Positions 1-7,934 of a stretch of 64,000 nucleotides of DNA are shown one piece after another. A program made the translations under genes and the position numbers. Positions within the stretch are counted from its first letter, which is position 1; each line of letters begins with the position of its first letter. The notes under the pieces were generated by a model. It saw nothing but the letters and a program-made list of their open reading frames with translations, searched no databases and was not told the DNA's origin. Origin of the DNA: Actinomycetospora sp. TBRC 11914 (GTDB taxonomy: Bacteria > Actinomycetota > Actinomycetes > Mycobacteriales > Pseudonocardiaceae); contig NZ_JABBND010000017.1 in the NCBI RefSeq assembly GCF_012933465.1, forward strand, positions 1-64,000, in the 5' to 3' direction.

Positions 1-121
1 GGCGACGGGCCGGCGAAGAAAGGAGTCGCACAGCGCTCCATCGACCGGCCCGTCAACGCCACAGCCTACGACCGCGGCTTGACCTCCGTTAGGAACTCAG
101 TCTCGTGGGTCTTCCGCCGAG

Positions 122-1432
122 GTGCGCGAGGCCACCACGTCGGAACGGTTGACGGAGTGGTTGTTGACCAGCAGCCGAGACGCGACGGCGGCTGCAGGTC
201 GGGTCATGATGGCCGGGATGCGGGGGATCTCCGGCGGTGCCGTCGCGACCTACCGCCGGGTGTGGGAGCTGCCGGGGCTGGCCTGGTTGACCGGGGTCGG
301 GTTCGCGGCGCGGCTGCCGGTGACCGCCGTCGGGGTGGTGCTGACGCTGCACATGGTGGTCGGGCTGCACCGTGGATTCGCCGAGGCCGGGCTGGTCGGC
401 GGTGCGGTCACCGCCGGCATCGCGGTGGGGGCTCCGCTGCTGGGCTGCGCGATCGACAGGGTGGGGCTGCGTCCGGTGCTCGCGGTCTGCGCCGTGGCCC
501 AGTCCGGGTTCTGGGGTGCCGCGCCCGCGCTGGGTCCCTCGGTGCTCACGGTCACCGCGTGCGGAGCCGGGCTGCTGACCCCTCCGGCCTTCCCCGTGGT
601 GCGTCAGTCGATGGCCGCCGCGGTCCCGGCCGCCCAGCAGCGACCGGCGTTCGCGCTGGACGCGATGTCGGTGGAAATCACCTACATCCTCGGGCCGGCG
701 CTGGGCACCGCCGCCGTCCTCGCCCTGCCCGCGACGGTGGCGTTGTGGCTGGTCGGCGCGTGGTTCCTCGCCGGGTGCGTCGCGCTCGGCAGGCTCGACC
801 CACCCCTGACCGAGCCGTCCCCGACGAGCTCGGACCTCCGACGGCGTCCGCGGATGTGGTCCGGCCCGATGCTGGCGGCACTGGCCGTCACCGCAGCGGC
901 GATCCTGGTGCTCAGCGCCACCGAGCTCGCGGTGGTGGCCACGCTGACCGGTCGTGGCCAGACCGGGTGGTGGCCGCTGGTCAACGCCGTCTGGGGCGGC
1001 GCCTCGCTGCTCGGCGGCGCGGTCTACGGCGCCGCGGCCCGCCCTCGCTCCCCGGCCCTGCTGCTCGGCCTGCTCGCCGCCGGCTCGCTGCCGGTCGCCC
1101 TCGGGGGCCCGTGGTGGGTCATGGCACTGCTGCTGGTGCCGGCCGGGGCGTGCTGCGCACCCGCGCTGGCGGCCGCCGCGGAGGCGGTCGGCCGGCTGGC
1201 TCCCGACGCTTCCCGGGGTCTGGCCACCGGGCTCCACGGCTCGGCGACCACGGTCGGTGCCACGATCGCCTACCCGCTGTCCGGGATGCTCATCGACGCG
1301 ATCGCCCCGGCGGCCGCGACCGGCGCGGCGGTCGGCATCGCCGCCGTCGTCGCGCTGCTCGCCGGTCGCTCGGGCCGCCGACCCGGTGGCTCGGGCAGAG
1401 CGGCCCGCCGAGCTCCAGCCACGGAGCAGTGA
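122..1432 (+). CDS. MFS family transporter
   Basis: A 436-residue, strongly hydrophobic protein with roughly 12 membrane segments in two halves and a Pro/Ser/Arg-rich central loop near residues 225-245. The sequence GCAIDRVGLRP at residues 108-118 fits the cytoplasmic A-motif of the major facilitator superfamily (Gly...Asp-Arg...Gly), so the protein is expected to move a small solute across the membrane by proton coupling; the substrate cannot be read from sequence. The GTG at 122 gives the longest form, but residues 1-45 are not membrane-like and in-frame ATGs at 206, 209 and 218 are alternatives. It converges on the SDR gene 28 bases downstream. The 121 bases before it show no recognisable gene. 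Confidence 0.8.
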   Translation: MREATTSERLTEWLLTSSRDATAAAGRVMMAGMRGISGGAVATYRRVWELPGLAWLTGVGFAARLPVTAVGVVLTLHMVVGLHRGFAEAGLVGGAVTAGIAVGAPLLGCAIDRVGLRPVLAVCAVAQSGFWGAAPALGPSVLTVTACGAGLLTPPAFPVVRQSMAAAVPAAQQRPAFALDAMSVEITYILGPALGTAAVLALPATVALWLVGAWFLAGCVALGRLDPPLTEPSPTSSDLRRRPRMWSGPMLAALAVTAAAILVLSATELAVVATLTGRGQTGWWPLVNAVWGGASLLGGAVYGAAARPRSPALLLGLLAAGSLPVALGGPWWVMALLLVPAGACCAPALAAAAEAVGRLAPDASRGLATGLHGSATTVGATIAYPLSGMLIDAIAPAAATGAAVGIAAVVALLAGRSGRRPGGSGRAARRAPATEQ

Positions 1433-1460
1433 GCACGCCACGGGTCGCGCCCGACGCGGT

Positions 1461-2564
1461 CTAGACCATCGCGGCGCTGCCGACGTCCGGGTTCGCCCGG
1501 AAGAACTCGACCATGGGGCCCACGTGCTCGGCGAACGTCGGGCACCGCACCCCGACCTCGACGAGCAGGGCCGTCGTGGCGGTCGTGTCGTACAGCGTCG
1601 GGTGGGTGAGGTACTCGAGGGTGCTCGAGGGGACCTTGAACAGCCGCCCGACCCCGGGCACGTGGTCGATGCCGAACGCGGCGAGCCCGGTCGGCATCGG
1701 CACGGCGCGCAGGCGCCGGCCGGCCTGCCGCGCGAAGGCCTCCGACATCTCGACCACGGTCGGCGGGTCGGGCTGGGCGAGCGCGACCGTGCGCCCCAGG
1801 GCGGCGTCGTGCCCGGCGAGGGCGGCGATCCCGTCGACGACGAAGTCCGAGGGCACCAGGTTGAACGCGACCCGGTCGGCGCCCCGCGGCAGCGGCATCA
1901 GCGCCGTCCCGCGCTGGCGCAGCAGGAGCTGGAGCACGTAGTAGGGCCCGTCGAACTTCTGGGTCCGCCCGGTGGTCGAGTCGCCCACCACGACCGAGGG
2001 CCGGTAGATCGTCACCGGCAGCCCCGCGTCGCGGGCCTTCGCGACGACGCGCTCGGCCTCGTGCTTGGTGTGGTCGTAGTGGTTCGAGAACGGCTGGCCG
2101 AGCTCGAGGTCGTCCTCGAAGAAGAGGCCGTCGTAGCGCCCGGAGACGTAACAGGTGCTCACGTACTGCAGCCGCCGCAGCCCGGCCCCGTCGGCAGCGG
2201 CGCGGGCGAGCGCGACGACGTGCCGGGTCCCGTCGACGTTCACCCGCCAGGCGACGTCCGCGGCCACCGACAGGTCGTAGACCGCGGCGAGGTGGAAGAT
2301 CTCCAGAGGCTCGTCGAGGAGCCGGTCCCGGACGACGTCGTCGAGACCCAGACCGGGCGTCGTGATGTCCCCGACGACGAGGTCGGTCCGCCCGGCGATC
2401 GCCGGGTCCCCGCGCTCGATCTCCGCGAGCGCCTCGCGGGCCCGCCCGAGCCAGCGCTCCTGGACCAGGGCGACGGCGCGGGCCTCCGGGTCGCGGCGCA
2501 GCGTGCGGGGCAGGAGGGCCGAGCCGAGGAATCCGGGGAACCCGGTGAACAGCACGGCACTCAC
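1461..2564 (-). CDS. Extended SDR reductase (NAD-dependent epimerase / fatty acyl-CoA reductase-like)
   Basis: A 367-residue protein opening with a Rossmann motif TGFPGFLG (Gly at 8, 11 and 14) and carrying the short-chain dehydrogenase Tyr-x3-Lys pair in YDHTKHEAE. The N-terminus and the VNVDGT and YRPSVVVGDS blocks resemble the extended SDR branch that includes thioester and fatty acyl-CoA reductases (NAD_binding_4), so reduction of a carbonyl or thioester with NAD(P)H is likely; the substrate is unknown. The frame is open to 2651, but the GTG at 2564 is preceded by GGGAGG and starts directly at the nucleotide-binding fold, so I chose it. It is divergent from the NADH dehydrogenase gene. 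Confidence 0.82.
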   Translation of the reverse strand: MSAVLFTGFPGFLGSALLPRTLRRDPEARAVALVQERWLGRAREALAEIERGDPAIAGRTDLVVGDITTPGLGLDDVVRDRLLDEPLEIFHLAAVYDLSVAADVAWRVNVDGTRHVVALARAAADGAGLRRLQYVSTCYVSGRYDGLFFEDDLELGQPFSNHYDHTKHEAERVVAKARDAGLPVTIYRPSVVVGDSTTGRTQKFDGPYYVLQLLLRQRGTALMPLPRGADRVAFNLVPSDFVVDGIAALAGHDAALGRTVALAQPDPPTVVEMSEAFARQAGRRLRAVPMPTGLAAFGIDHVPGVGRLFKVPSSTLEYLTHPTLYDTTATTALLVEVGVRCPTFAEHVGPMVEFFRANPDVGSAAMV

Positions 2565-2744
2565 GAGAGCCTCCCGTCGGCGGTGGGATCGGGCCCCGGA
2601 CCACCGTGAGTCCGCGCACAGCGGGGCGGTGGGGCGAGGCGAGGGTGTCATTCGGGACGCCCGGGGGCATCTTGCGCCGCAGGAACGGTGATGAACGGCT
2701 CGTCGTCACAGTTGACGTCGACAGTGTGACGGGAGGGGCCGGGG

Positions 2745-4106
2745 ATGGCCGCGGAACGGATCGTCGTGGTGGGCGCGGGGTTCGCCGGGCTCGAGTGCGT
2801 GAAGCGCCTCGAGAAGCGGCTGCGCCACGAGATCGACCGGGGTGACGTCGAGGTCGTCGTGGTCAGCCCCCACGACTACATGCTCTACCTGCCGCTGCTC
2901 CCGCAGGTCGCGGCGGGGGTGATCACCACGCAGGCCGTCACCGTGTCGCTGCCGCGGGCGCTCAAGCGCGCCCACCGGCTGCCGGGCACCGTCGTCGGCG
3001 TGGACCTGGAGCGCTCCACCTGCATCGTCCACAAGATCTCCGGCGAGGAGATCGAGCTGCCCTACGACCGGCTGGTCCTCGCGCCGGGCAGCGTCACCCG
3101 CAAGTTCGACATCCCCGGGCTCGACGAGCACGCGCTGGGCATGAAGAACCTGGCCGAGGCGGCGTACCTGCGCGACCACGTCATCTCCCAGCTCGAGCTC
3201 GCCAACGCCTCGACCGACGACGAGGAGCGCGCCGCCCGGCTGCAGTTCGTGGTCGTCGGCGGCGGCTACGCCGGCACCGAGACGGCGGCCTGCCTGCAGC
3301 TGCTCACCGAGTCGGCCCTCAAGCGCTTCCCCCGGCTGGACCCGGGCCTGGTGCGCTGGACGCTCGTCGACATCGCCCCGCGGCTCATGCCCGAGCTCGG
3401 GGAGCGCCTCGGCGAGCAGGCGCTGGACCTGCTGCGCCGCCGTGGCATCGAGATCAAGCTCGAGACCGGCGTGCAGGAGGTCACCGACTCGGCGGTGACG
3501 TTCACCGACGGCACCACGCTCCCCACGCGCACCCTGGTGTGGACGGCGGGCGTGACCTCCAACCCGCTGGTGAAGAACCTCGACGTCGAGCTCGTCCGCG
3601 GCCGGCTGAAGGTCGGGGCGGACTTCCTGCTGCCCGGCCGTTCCGACGTGTTCTCGCTGGGCGACTGCGCCGCGGTGCCCGACCTCACCCAGGACGACCC
3701 CGACGCCATCTGCCCGCCGACCGCCCAGCACGCCACGCGGATGGCGGCCACGTGCGCGGACAACGTGGTGGCCTCGCTCCACGGGCAGGCGCTGAAGCAG
3801 TACAAGCACCACGACCTCGGCCTCGTCGTGGACCTCGGGGGCACCCAGGCCGTGGCGCACCCGCTCGGCCTCGAGCTCACGGGCGCCACGGCGCAGGTGG
3901 TGACCCGCGGGTACCACGTGTTCGCGCTGCCGCTGATGCGCACGCGGCTGCGGGTGATCGCGAACTGGATCCTGCACCTGTTCGGCGGCGACGAGTTCAT
4001 CCGCATCGGCTTCCTGTCCGGCCGCAAGGGCACCGTCGAGGACTTCGAGGGCGCGGACACCTACCTGTCGGCCGACCAGATCCGTGAGCGCGCCCGGGCG
4101 TCGTGA
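2745..4106 (+). CDS. ndh: Type II NADH dehydrogenase (NDH-2)
   Basis: A 453-residue flavoprotein with two dinucleotide-binding motifs: VVVGAGFAGLE at the N-terminus for FAD and VVVGGGYAGTET near residues 170-180 for NADH, followed by the SLGDCAAV FAD-contact block typical of the pyridine nucleotide-disulfide oxidoreductase fold. The C-terminal 60 residues, with a hydrophobic/aromatic stretch around WILHLFGG, match the membrane-anchoring tail of NDH-2, which oxidises NADH and reduces menaquinone without pumping protons. The length fits the family. It starts at ATG 2745 after GGAGGGGCCGGGG and lies 26 bases ahead of a co-directional hydrolase, so the two may be co-transcribed. Confidence 0.9.
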   Translation: MAAERIVVVGAGFAGLECVKRLEKRLRHEIDRGDVEVVVVSPHDYMLYLPLLPQVAAGVITTQAVTVSLPRALKRAHRLPGTVVGVDLERSTCIVHKISGEEIELPYDRLVLAPGSVTRKFDIPGLDEHALGMKNLAEAAYLRDHVISQLELANASTDDEERAARLQFVVVGGGYAGTETAACLQLLTESALKRFPRLDPGLVRWTLVDIAPRLMPELGERLGEQALDLLRRRGIEIKLETGVQEVTDSAVTFTDGTTLPTRTLVWTAGVTSNPLVKNLDVELVRGRLKVGADFLLPGRSDVFSLGDCAAVPDLTQDDPDAICPPTAQHATRMAATCADNVVASLHGQALKQYKHHDLGLVVDLGGTQAVAHPLGLELTGATAQVVTRGYHVFALPLMRTRLRVIANWILHLFGGDEFIRIGFLSGRKGTVEDFEGADTYLSADQIRERARAS

Positions 4107-4132
4107 TCGCCCGGGCTGGATAGCCTCGACCG

Positions 4133-4993
4133 ATGCCCCGCCTCGACGACGTCGTCGCCCCCGACGGGACCCGCATCCGCTGGTGGGACAACGGCTGCGT
4201 CGGCGACGCCGGCGTGCCCGTGGTGATCTCCAACGGCCTCGGGGCCAGCCCGGCCGCCTGGCCCTTCCTCGGTGGGGACGGCCGGCCCGGTCCCGGCACA
4301 CCGCGCGCGGTCACCTGGCACCACCGCGGTCTCGGGGGCTCCGAGCGCCCGCGCGACCCGTCGCGGATCAGGATCGGTGACCACGTCGACGACATGCTCG
4401 CCGTCATGGACGCGGCCGGCATCGAGCGGGCCGCGGTGGTCGGCTGGTCGGTCGGGGTGGCGGTGGCCTTCGAGGCCGCCCGCCGGGCCCCCGACCGGGT
4501 GGCGTCGCTGCTGGTGCTCGGCGGGGTGAACGGGGGCGGCTTCCGGGTCGGGCCGCGGTGGACGCCCGCCGTCGTCTCCCGGGGCCTGTCCCGGGCCAGC
4601 GCGTGGTCGTTGCGCGTGGTCGGACCGCCGGTGGCGGGCCTGATCTCGCTGCTGCCGCGGGGCCTCGACGCGTCCGGCGTGGCGGCGTGGGCGCCCGGGC
4701 CGCTGCAGACCCTCGCGGAGGTCGCGCGGGAGTTCTCTCACCACGACTGGACGTGGTTCTCGACGATGGTGCTGGCGGCGGGGGACGAGCCCCCGATCCC
4801 GGTCGACGACCTGCACGTGCCGGTGACGGTCGTGGCCGGCGAGTTCGACACGATGGCGCCGGTCGAGGACATGGTCGCGCTCGCCGACGGCATCCCGGGC
4901 GCGCGGCTGGTGCGGCTGCCTGGGACCCACTTCCTGCCGTTGCAGTTCCCCGAGGTGCTGCGCGAGGAGCTCGAGGCCCTCCGGGCCAGGTGA
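4133..4993 (+). CDS. Alpha/beta hydrolase
   Basis: A 286-residue alpha/beta-hydrolase-fold protein. The nucleophile elbow is GWSVG (Ser as nucleophile) near residue 105; the acid is probably in GEFDTMAP and the catalytic His in PGTHFLP close to the end, so the triad is complete. The oxyanion block SNGLGAS lies near residue 35. Members include esterases, dienelactone hydrolases and haloperoxidase-like enzymes; the substrate cannot be assigned. It follows ndh by 26 bases. Its stop codon (4991-4993) lies inside the 5' arm of a perfect hairpin that also contains the stop of the convergent aroQ gene. Confidence 0.85.
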   Translation: MPRLDDVVAPDGTRIRWWDNGCVGDAGVPVVISNGLGASPAAWPFLGGDGRPGPGTPRAVTWHHRGLGGSERPRDPSRIRIGDHVDDMLAVMDAAGIERAAVVGWSVGVAVAFEAARRAPDRVASLLVLGGVNGGGFRVGPRWTPAVVSRGLSRASAWSLRVVGPPVAGLISLLPRGLDASGVAAWAPGPLQTLAEVAREFSHHDWTWFSTMVLAAGDEPPIPVDDLHVPVTVVAGEFDTMAPVEDMVALADGIPGARLVRLPGTHFLPLQFPEVLREELEALRAR

Positions 4994-5029
4994 ACGGATG
5001 TGGTCGCCGGAGCGACCACATCCGTTCAC
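4990..5029. terminator. Bidirectional hairpin terminator, repeat family B copy 1
   Basis: A perfect inverted repeat: 17-base arms at 4990-5006 and 5013-5029 around CCGGAG, with one more C-G pair closing a CGGA loop. The hydrolase stop TGA (4991-4993) and the aroQ stop (TCA on the plus strand, 5026-5028) sit symmetrically in the two arms, so the element can serve both convergent genes. A copy differing at 3 of 40 bases lies at 31749-31788. Confidence 0.85.
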
Positions 5030-5484
5030 GTGCGCGCAGCGCAGACCCGCAGGGCCAGCTCGTAGCCGAGCGCGCCCGCGCCCGCGATGACCGCCGTCGC
5101 CACCGGTGACACGTACGAGTGGTGTCGGAACGGCTCGCGGGTGTGGATGTTCGAGAGATGGACCTCGACGACGGGCACCGGCAGCGCCGCAAGCGCGTCC
5201 CGCAGGGCCACCGAGGTGTGGGTGAAGCCGCCCGGGTTGATCACCACCGCGGCGAAGTCGGTCATGGCCTCCTGGACGGCGTCGATCAGCACACCCTCGT
5301 GGTTGCTCTGCCGGGCGTCGACCTCGAGCCCCAGCTCAGCGCCCAGATCCCGGCACCGGGCGTCGATGTCGGCCAGCGTCGTGGTCCCGTAGACCTCGGG
5401 CTCGCGTCGCCCGAGCAGGTTGAGATTGGGGCCGTGGAGCAGGAGCACCCGACTCGGCCGTTCAGCATCACGATTCTGCGACAT
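5026..5484 (-). CDS. aroQ: Type II 3-dehydroquinate dehydratase
   Basis: A 152-residue protein with the full set of AroQ signatures: [17 protein letters not shown] at the N-terminus (catalytic Arg and Tyr of the flexible lid), [10 protein letters not shown] in the middle, and [17 protein letters not shown] (catalytic His and the substrate-binding Ser/Asn) near the C-terminus. It dehydrates 3-dehydroquinate to 3-dehydroshikimate, step three of the shikimate pathway, as a dodecamer in the cytoplasm. The length is normal for the family. No other shikimate gene is adjacent. The 3' end lies within the family B hairpin shared with the convergent hydrolase. Confidence 0.95.
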   Translation of the reverse strand: MSQNRDAERPSRVLLLHGPNLNLLGRREPEVYGTTTLADIDARCRDLGAELGLEVDARQSNHEGVLIDAVQEAMTDFAAVVINPGGFTHTSVALRDALAALPVPVVEVHLSNIHTREPFRHHSYVSPVATAVIAGAGALGYELALRVCAART

Positions 5485-5603
5485 GGGTCCTCCGCGCCAT
5501 CACGGAGCGATAACAACAGGGGTGTCATTCCAGGGTCAAGGTCTCGCCCGGGGACGCCGATGGAAGGACAGCGCCCACCGTGGGCCGCCTGACACATCCG
5601 TCG

Positions 5604-5625
5604 GTCCCGTCCCCGAGCGGGACCG
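5604..5625. promoter_or_regulatory. Leader hairpin upstream of the response regulator gene
   Basis: GGTCCCG and CGGGACC form a 7-base stem 20-40 bases before the ATG of the response regulator. It could be an operator or an mRNA leader structure. Only the inverted repeat is seen; its role is a guess. Confidence 0.25.
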
Positions 5626-5646
5626 CCACCGGGAACTGGAGTCTGA

Positions 5647-6249
5647 ATGAGGACGGTTCTGATCTGCGACGACCGCCGCAGCGTCCGCGAAGGGCTGACC
5701 CGCGTCATGTCGGCCGTGCCCGGCGTGCAGCGCATCGACTGCGTCGCGACCCCGGAGGACCTGCTCGCCCGCTACGCGCGCCAGCCCGTCGACGTCGTCT
5801 TCGTCGGCACCCAGCGCGCGGTCAGCTCGGGCGCGGAGGCCACCCGCCGCCTCGTCGCGGCCCACCACCAGGCGAACGTCATCGTCTTCGGGGCCCCCGA
5901 CGACGCGGGCAGCATCGCCTCCGCCATCGCCGGCGGCGCCCGCGGCTACCTGCGCTGGGACGCCTCGCGGCCCGAGCTGGTCGCCGCGCTCGCGAGCACC
6001 ACGATGGGCGACGTCTTCCCGACCCAGCGCGCGGCCTCGGAGCCCGGCGCCGGCATCAACCTCACCGAGCGCGAGATGCAGGTCCTGCGCGGGATGAGCC
6101 AGGGCAAGAGCAACGGCCAGATCGGGCGGGAGCTCTACCTGTCCGAGGACACCGTCAAGACCCACGCGCGGCGCCTGTTCCGCAAGCTCTCCGCCTCGGA
6201 CCGCGCGCAGGCGGTGGCCCAGGGCTTCCGCTGCGGTCTCGTCAGCTGA
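5647..6249 (+). CDS. Atypical BldM/WhiI-like response regulator (LuxR-type HTH)
   Basis: A 200-residue two-domain regulator. The C-terminal block TEREMQVLRGMSQGKSNGQIGRELYLSEDTVKTHARRLFRKL is a NarL/LuxR winged helix-turn-helix and closely resembles actinobacterial BldM. The receiver domain keeps the acidic pair D8-D9, but residue 54, the phospho-acceptor Asp of normal receivers, is Gly (VVFVGTQ), and the conserved Lys of the GYLxK block is Trp (GYLRWDAS). It is therefore unlikely to be controlled by phosphorylation and probably binds DNA constitutively or responds to another signal, as do other orphan regulators of this group. The ATG start follows a GGAG. There is no adjacent histidine kinase. 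Confidence 0.85.
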   Translation: MRTVLICDDRRSVREGLTRVMSAVPGVQRIDCVATPEDLLARYARQPVDVVFVGTQRAVSSGAEATRRLVAAHHQANVIVFGAPDDAGSIASAIAGGARGYLRWDASRPELVAALASTTMGDVFPTQRAASEPGAGINLTEREMQVLRGMSQGKSNGQIGRELYLSEDTVKTHARRLFRKLSASDRAQAVAQGFRCGLVS

Positions 6250-6400
6250 GCCGGCGCACGGTCCACGAGGACACCGGGCCGGGGACGACCCGCCGAGTCG
6301 GAGGCGGCGGAGTCGGACGGCGGCCCGGAGGTGCGGACCGGGAACCAGGCGGTGCGGGGGGCGCGGTCGACCGGGCAGGCCGGTCGCGTTCCCCGCGGCG

Positions 6401-6634
6401 TCAGCCGGCGGCGACGGGGCCCACGGTGGCCGCGATGCGGTCGTCCCGGATCTCGGTGCGTGCCCGGCGGTGCGCGCCGAAGCGGTGCCGGATGCCGTCC
6501 GGGCCGGCGAGCCAGCCCTGGTACGCGTCGAGTCGATGGTCCAGGCGCGCGCCGTCGTCGTCGACGACGGTCACGAGGTAGCGGGTGTCGCGCTGGAACC
6601 GGTAGCGGGGAGCGGGCCGGGGCTTGGCGGTCAT
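6401..6634 (-). CDS. Small hypothetical protein
   Basis: A short basic protein of 77 residues starting at ATG 6634 (MTAKPRPAPRYRFQ). The frame is open to 6712 but the extra residues are low-complexity. It has no membrane segment or cysteine motif; the middle part, RDTRYLVTVVDDDG then GWLAGPDGIRHRFG, looks like a small beta-rich domain. I do not recognise a family. It is divergent from the WYL regulator. Coding is supported by a clean open frame with normal codon bias, but it could still be spurious. Confidence 0.45.
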   Translation of the reverse strand: MTAKPRPAPRYRFQRDTRYLVTVVDDDGARLDHRLDAYQGWLAGPDGIRHRFGAHRRARTEIRDDRIAATVGPVAAG

Positions 6635-6744
6635 CGAGCTCGATCGTACGTCTACTGACGAGTCACGCGCCGGAGCGACGTGCCCATTGTCGTGGCTGGT
6701 CGTGGAGGTCACGTCCTGACCGCCTCCCGCGGGAGGATGGCCGG

Positions 6745-7761
6745 GTGCTCGAGACGTCCGCCCGCCTGCTGCGCCTGCTCTCGCTGCTCCAGACGCGGCC
6801 CGAGTGGTCCGGTCCGGAGCTCGCGGAGCGCCTCGGGGTCTCGGTGCGCACCGTGCGCCGCGACGTCGACAAGCTGCGCGCCCTCGACTACCCCGTCGAG
6901 GTCGACCTCGGGCCGACCGGCGGCTACCGCCTCGGCGCCGGGGCCGCGCTCCCGCCGCTGCTGCTCGACGACGAGGAGGCCGTCGCCGTCGCGGTGACGC
7001 TGCAGACCGCGGCCGGCTCGGGCGGTGTCGGGGTGGCCGGGCTGGGGGAGGCGGCGGTCCGCGCCCTGGTCAAGCTCGAGCGCATCCTGCCGAGCCGCCT
7101 GCGACGACGGGTCGCGGCCGTCCCCGTCACGACCGTCACGCCGTTGCGCGCGACCCCGACCGTCGACCCGGCGGCCCTCGTCGCCGTCGGCGCCGCCTGC
7201 CGGGACCGGCGCGTGCTCGACCTCGACTACACCGCGCACGACGGGACCGTGACCCGACGGCGGGTCGAACCGCACCACCTCGTCTCCTGGGGCCGGCGCT
7301 GGTACCTGCTCGCCCACGACCTCGGCCGCGACGACTGGCGCACCCTGCGCCTCGACCGCGTCCGCCCGCGGGTCGGGCCCGACGGCCTGGCGACCGGCCC
7401 GCGGTTCGAGCCGCGGGAGATCCCCGGCGGAGACCCGGCCGCCTACGTCGCCACGAAGGTCGCCGACGTCCGGTCCTTCCGCTGCCGGGTGCGGGTCCTC
7501 GCCCCGCCCGACGTCGTCAAGGCGAACCTGTGGACCGACCACGTGCGGCTCGACGACCTCGGCGACGGGACGTCGCGGTTGCACCTGGCGACCGACGCCG
7601 TCGACGGTGCGGTGCTCATGCTCGTCGGCCTCGGGCTGGAGGTCGTCGTCGAGTCCCCGGACGAGCTCACCGCGGCGATGCGCGAGCTCTCGCAGCGCTG
7701 CCTGCGGGCCGCGGGTGACGACACGGGGACCCGGGTTGGCGCGCCCGCCGAGTTAGGCTAG
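6745..7761 (+). CDS. HTH/WYL-domain transcriptional regulator (YafY/PafC type)
   Basis: A 338-residue regulator: an N-terminal HTH_11 helix-turn-helix (residues ~15-45, PELAERLGVSVRTVRRDVDKLRALDYPVEV), then the linker GPTGGYRLG, a WYL domain around residues 150-225 (VEPHHLVSWGRRWYLLAHDL, where the W-Y-L triad is visible) and a C-terminal WCX-type extension. WYL domains bind nucleic acid or small ligands and control transcription, often of DNA-damage or stress genes. The GTG at 6745 has GGGAGG eight bases upstream; the frame is open further but without coding-like sequence. The stop codon overlaps an iron-box-like sequence. Confidence 0.88.
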   Translation: MLETSARLLRLLSLLQTRPEWSGPELAERLGVSVRTVRRDVDKLRALDYPVEVDLGPTGGYRLGAGAALPPLLLDDEEAVAVAVTLQTAAGSGGVGVAGLGEAAVRALVKLERILPSRLRRRVAAVPVTTVTPLRATPTVDPAALVAVGAACRDRRVLDLDYTAHDGTVTRRRVEPHHLVSWGRRWYLLAHDLGRDDWRTLRLDRVRPRVGPDGLATGPRFEPREIPGGDPAAYVATKVADVRSFRCRVRVLAPPDVVKANLWTDHVRLDDLGDGTSRLHLATDAVDGAVLMLVGLGLEVVVESPDELTAAMRELSQRCLRAAGDDTGTRVGAPAELG

Positions 7762-7771
7762 GCTCACCTCA
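7753..7771 (+). promoter_or_regulatory. IdeR/DmdR iron-box-like operator
   Basis: TTAGGCTAGGCTCACCTCA matches the actinobacterial iron box TTAGGTTAGGCTCACCTAA (from my knowledge of IdeR/DmdR targets) at 17 of 19 positions. It overlaps the stop of the WYL gene. No plus-strand gene lies within the next 4 kb, and the neighbouring phosphatase is convergent, so its target is unclear. It may be a relic or may control an unannotated transcript. Confidence 0.55.
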
Positions 7772-7849
7772 TCGCGAGATCGACGAGGGTGATCTCGCCG
7801 CGGTCCGGCCGCGCGGGTGTTGTGGTGGCGCCCGTGGTGGCGGCGCAAG

Positions 7850-7890
7850 AGGAGGGCGCCGGGCTCGAGGGACGAGCCCGGCGCCGTCCT
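7850..7890. terminator. Hairpin terminator between convergent genes
   Basis: An 18-base stem with a single mismatch (arms 7850-7867 and 7873-7890) around an AGGGA loop. It lies between the WYL regulator and the phosphatase gene and can stop transcription from both sides. Confidence 0.7.
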
Positions 7891-7934
7891 CGTCATCGTA
7901 CCTCCGGGGCGCGATGCCGCCTCGTCGACGACGG

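Noticed and set aside
4133-4993. Haloalkane dehalogenase for the alpha/beta hydrolase
   Set aside because: The nucleophile elbow is GWSVG with Ser, not the Asp needed by dehalogenases.
7753-7896. A 47-codon minus-strand frame with His/Arg-rich residues ending at the iron box
   Set aside because: Its start lies inside the terminator hairpin at 7850-7890 and no ribosome site is seen; the reading is better explained as non-coding DNA.
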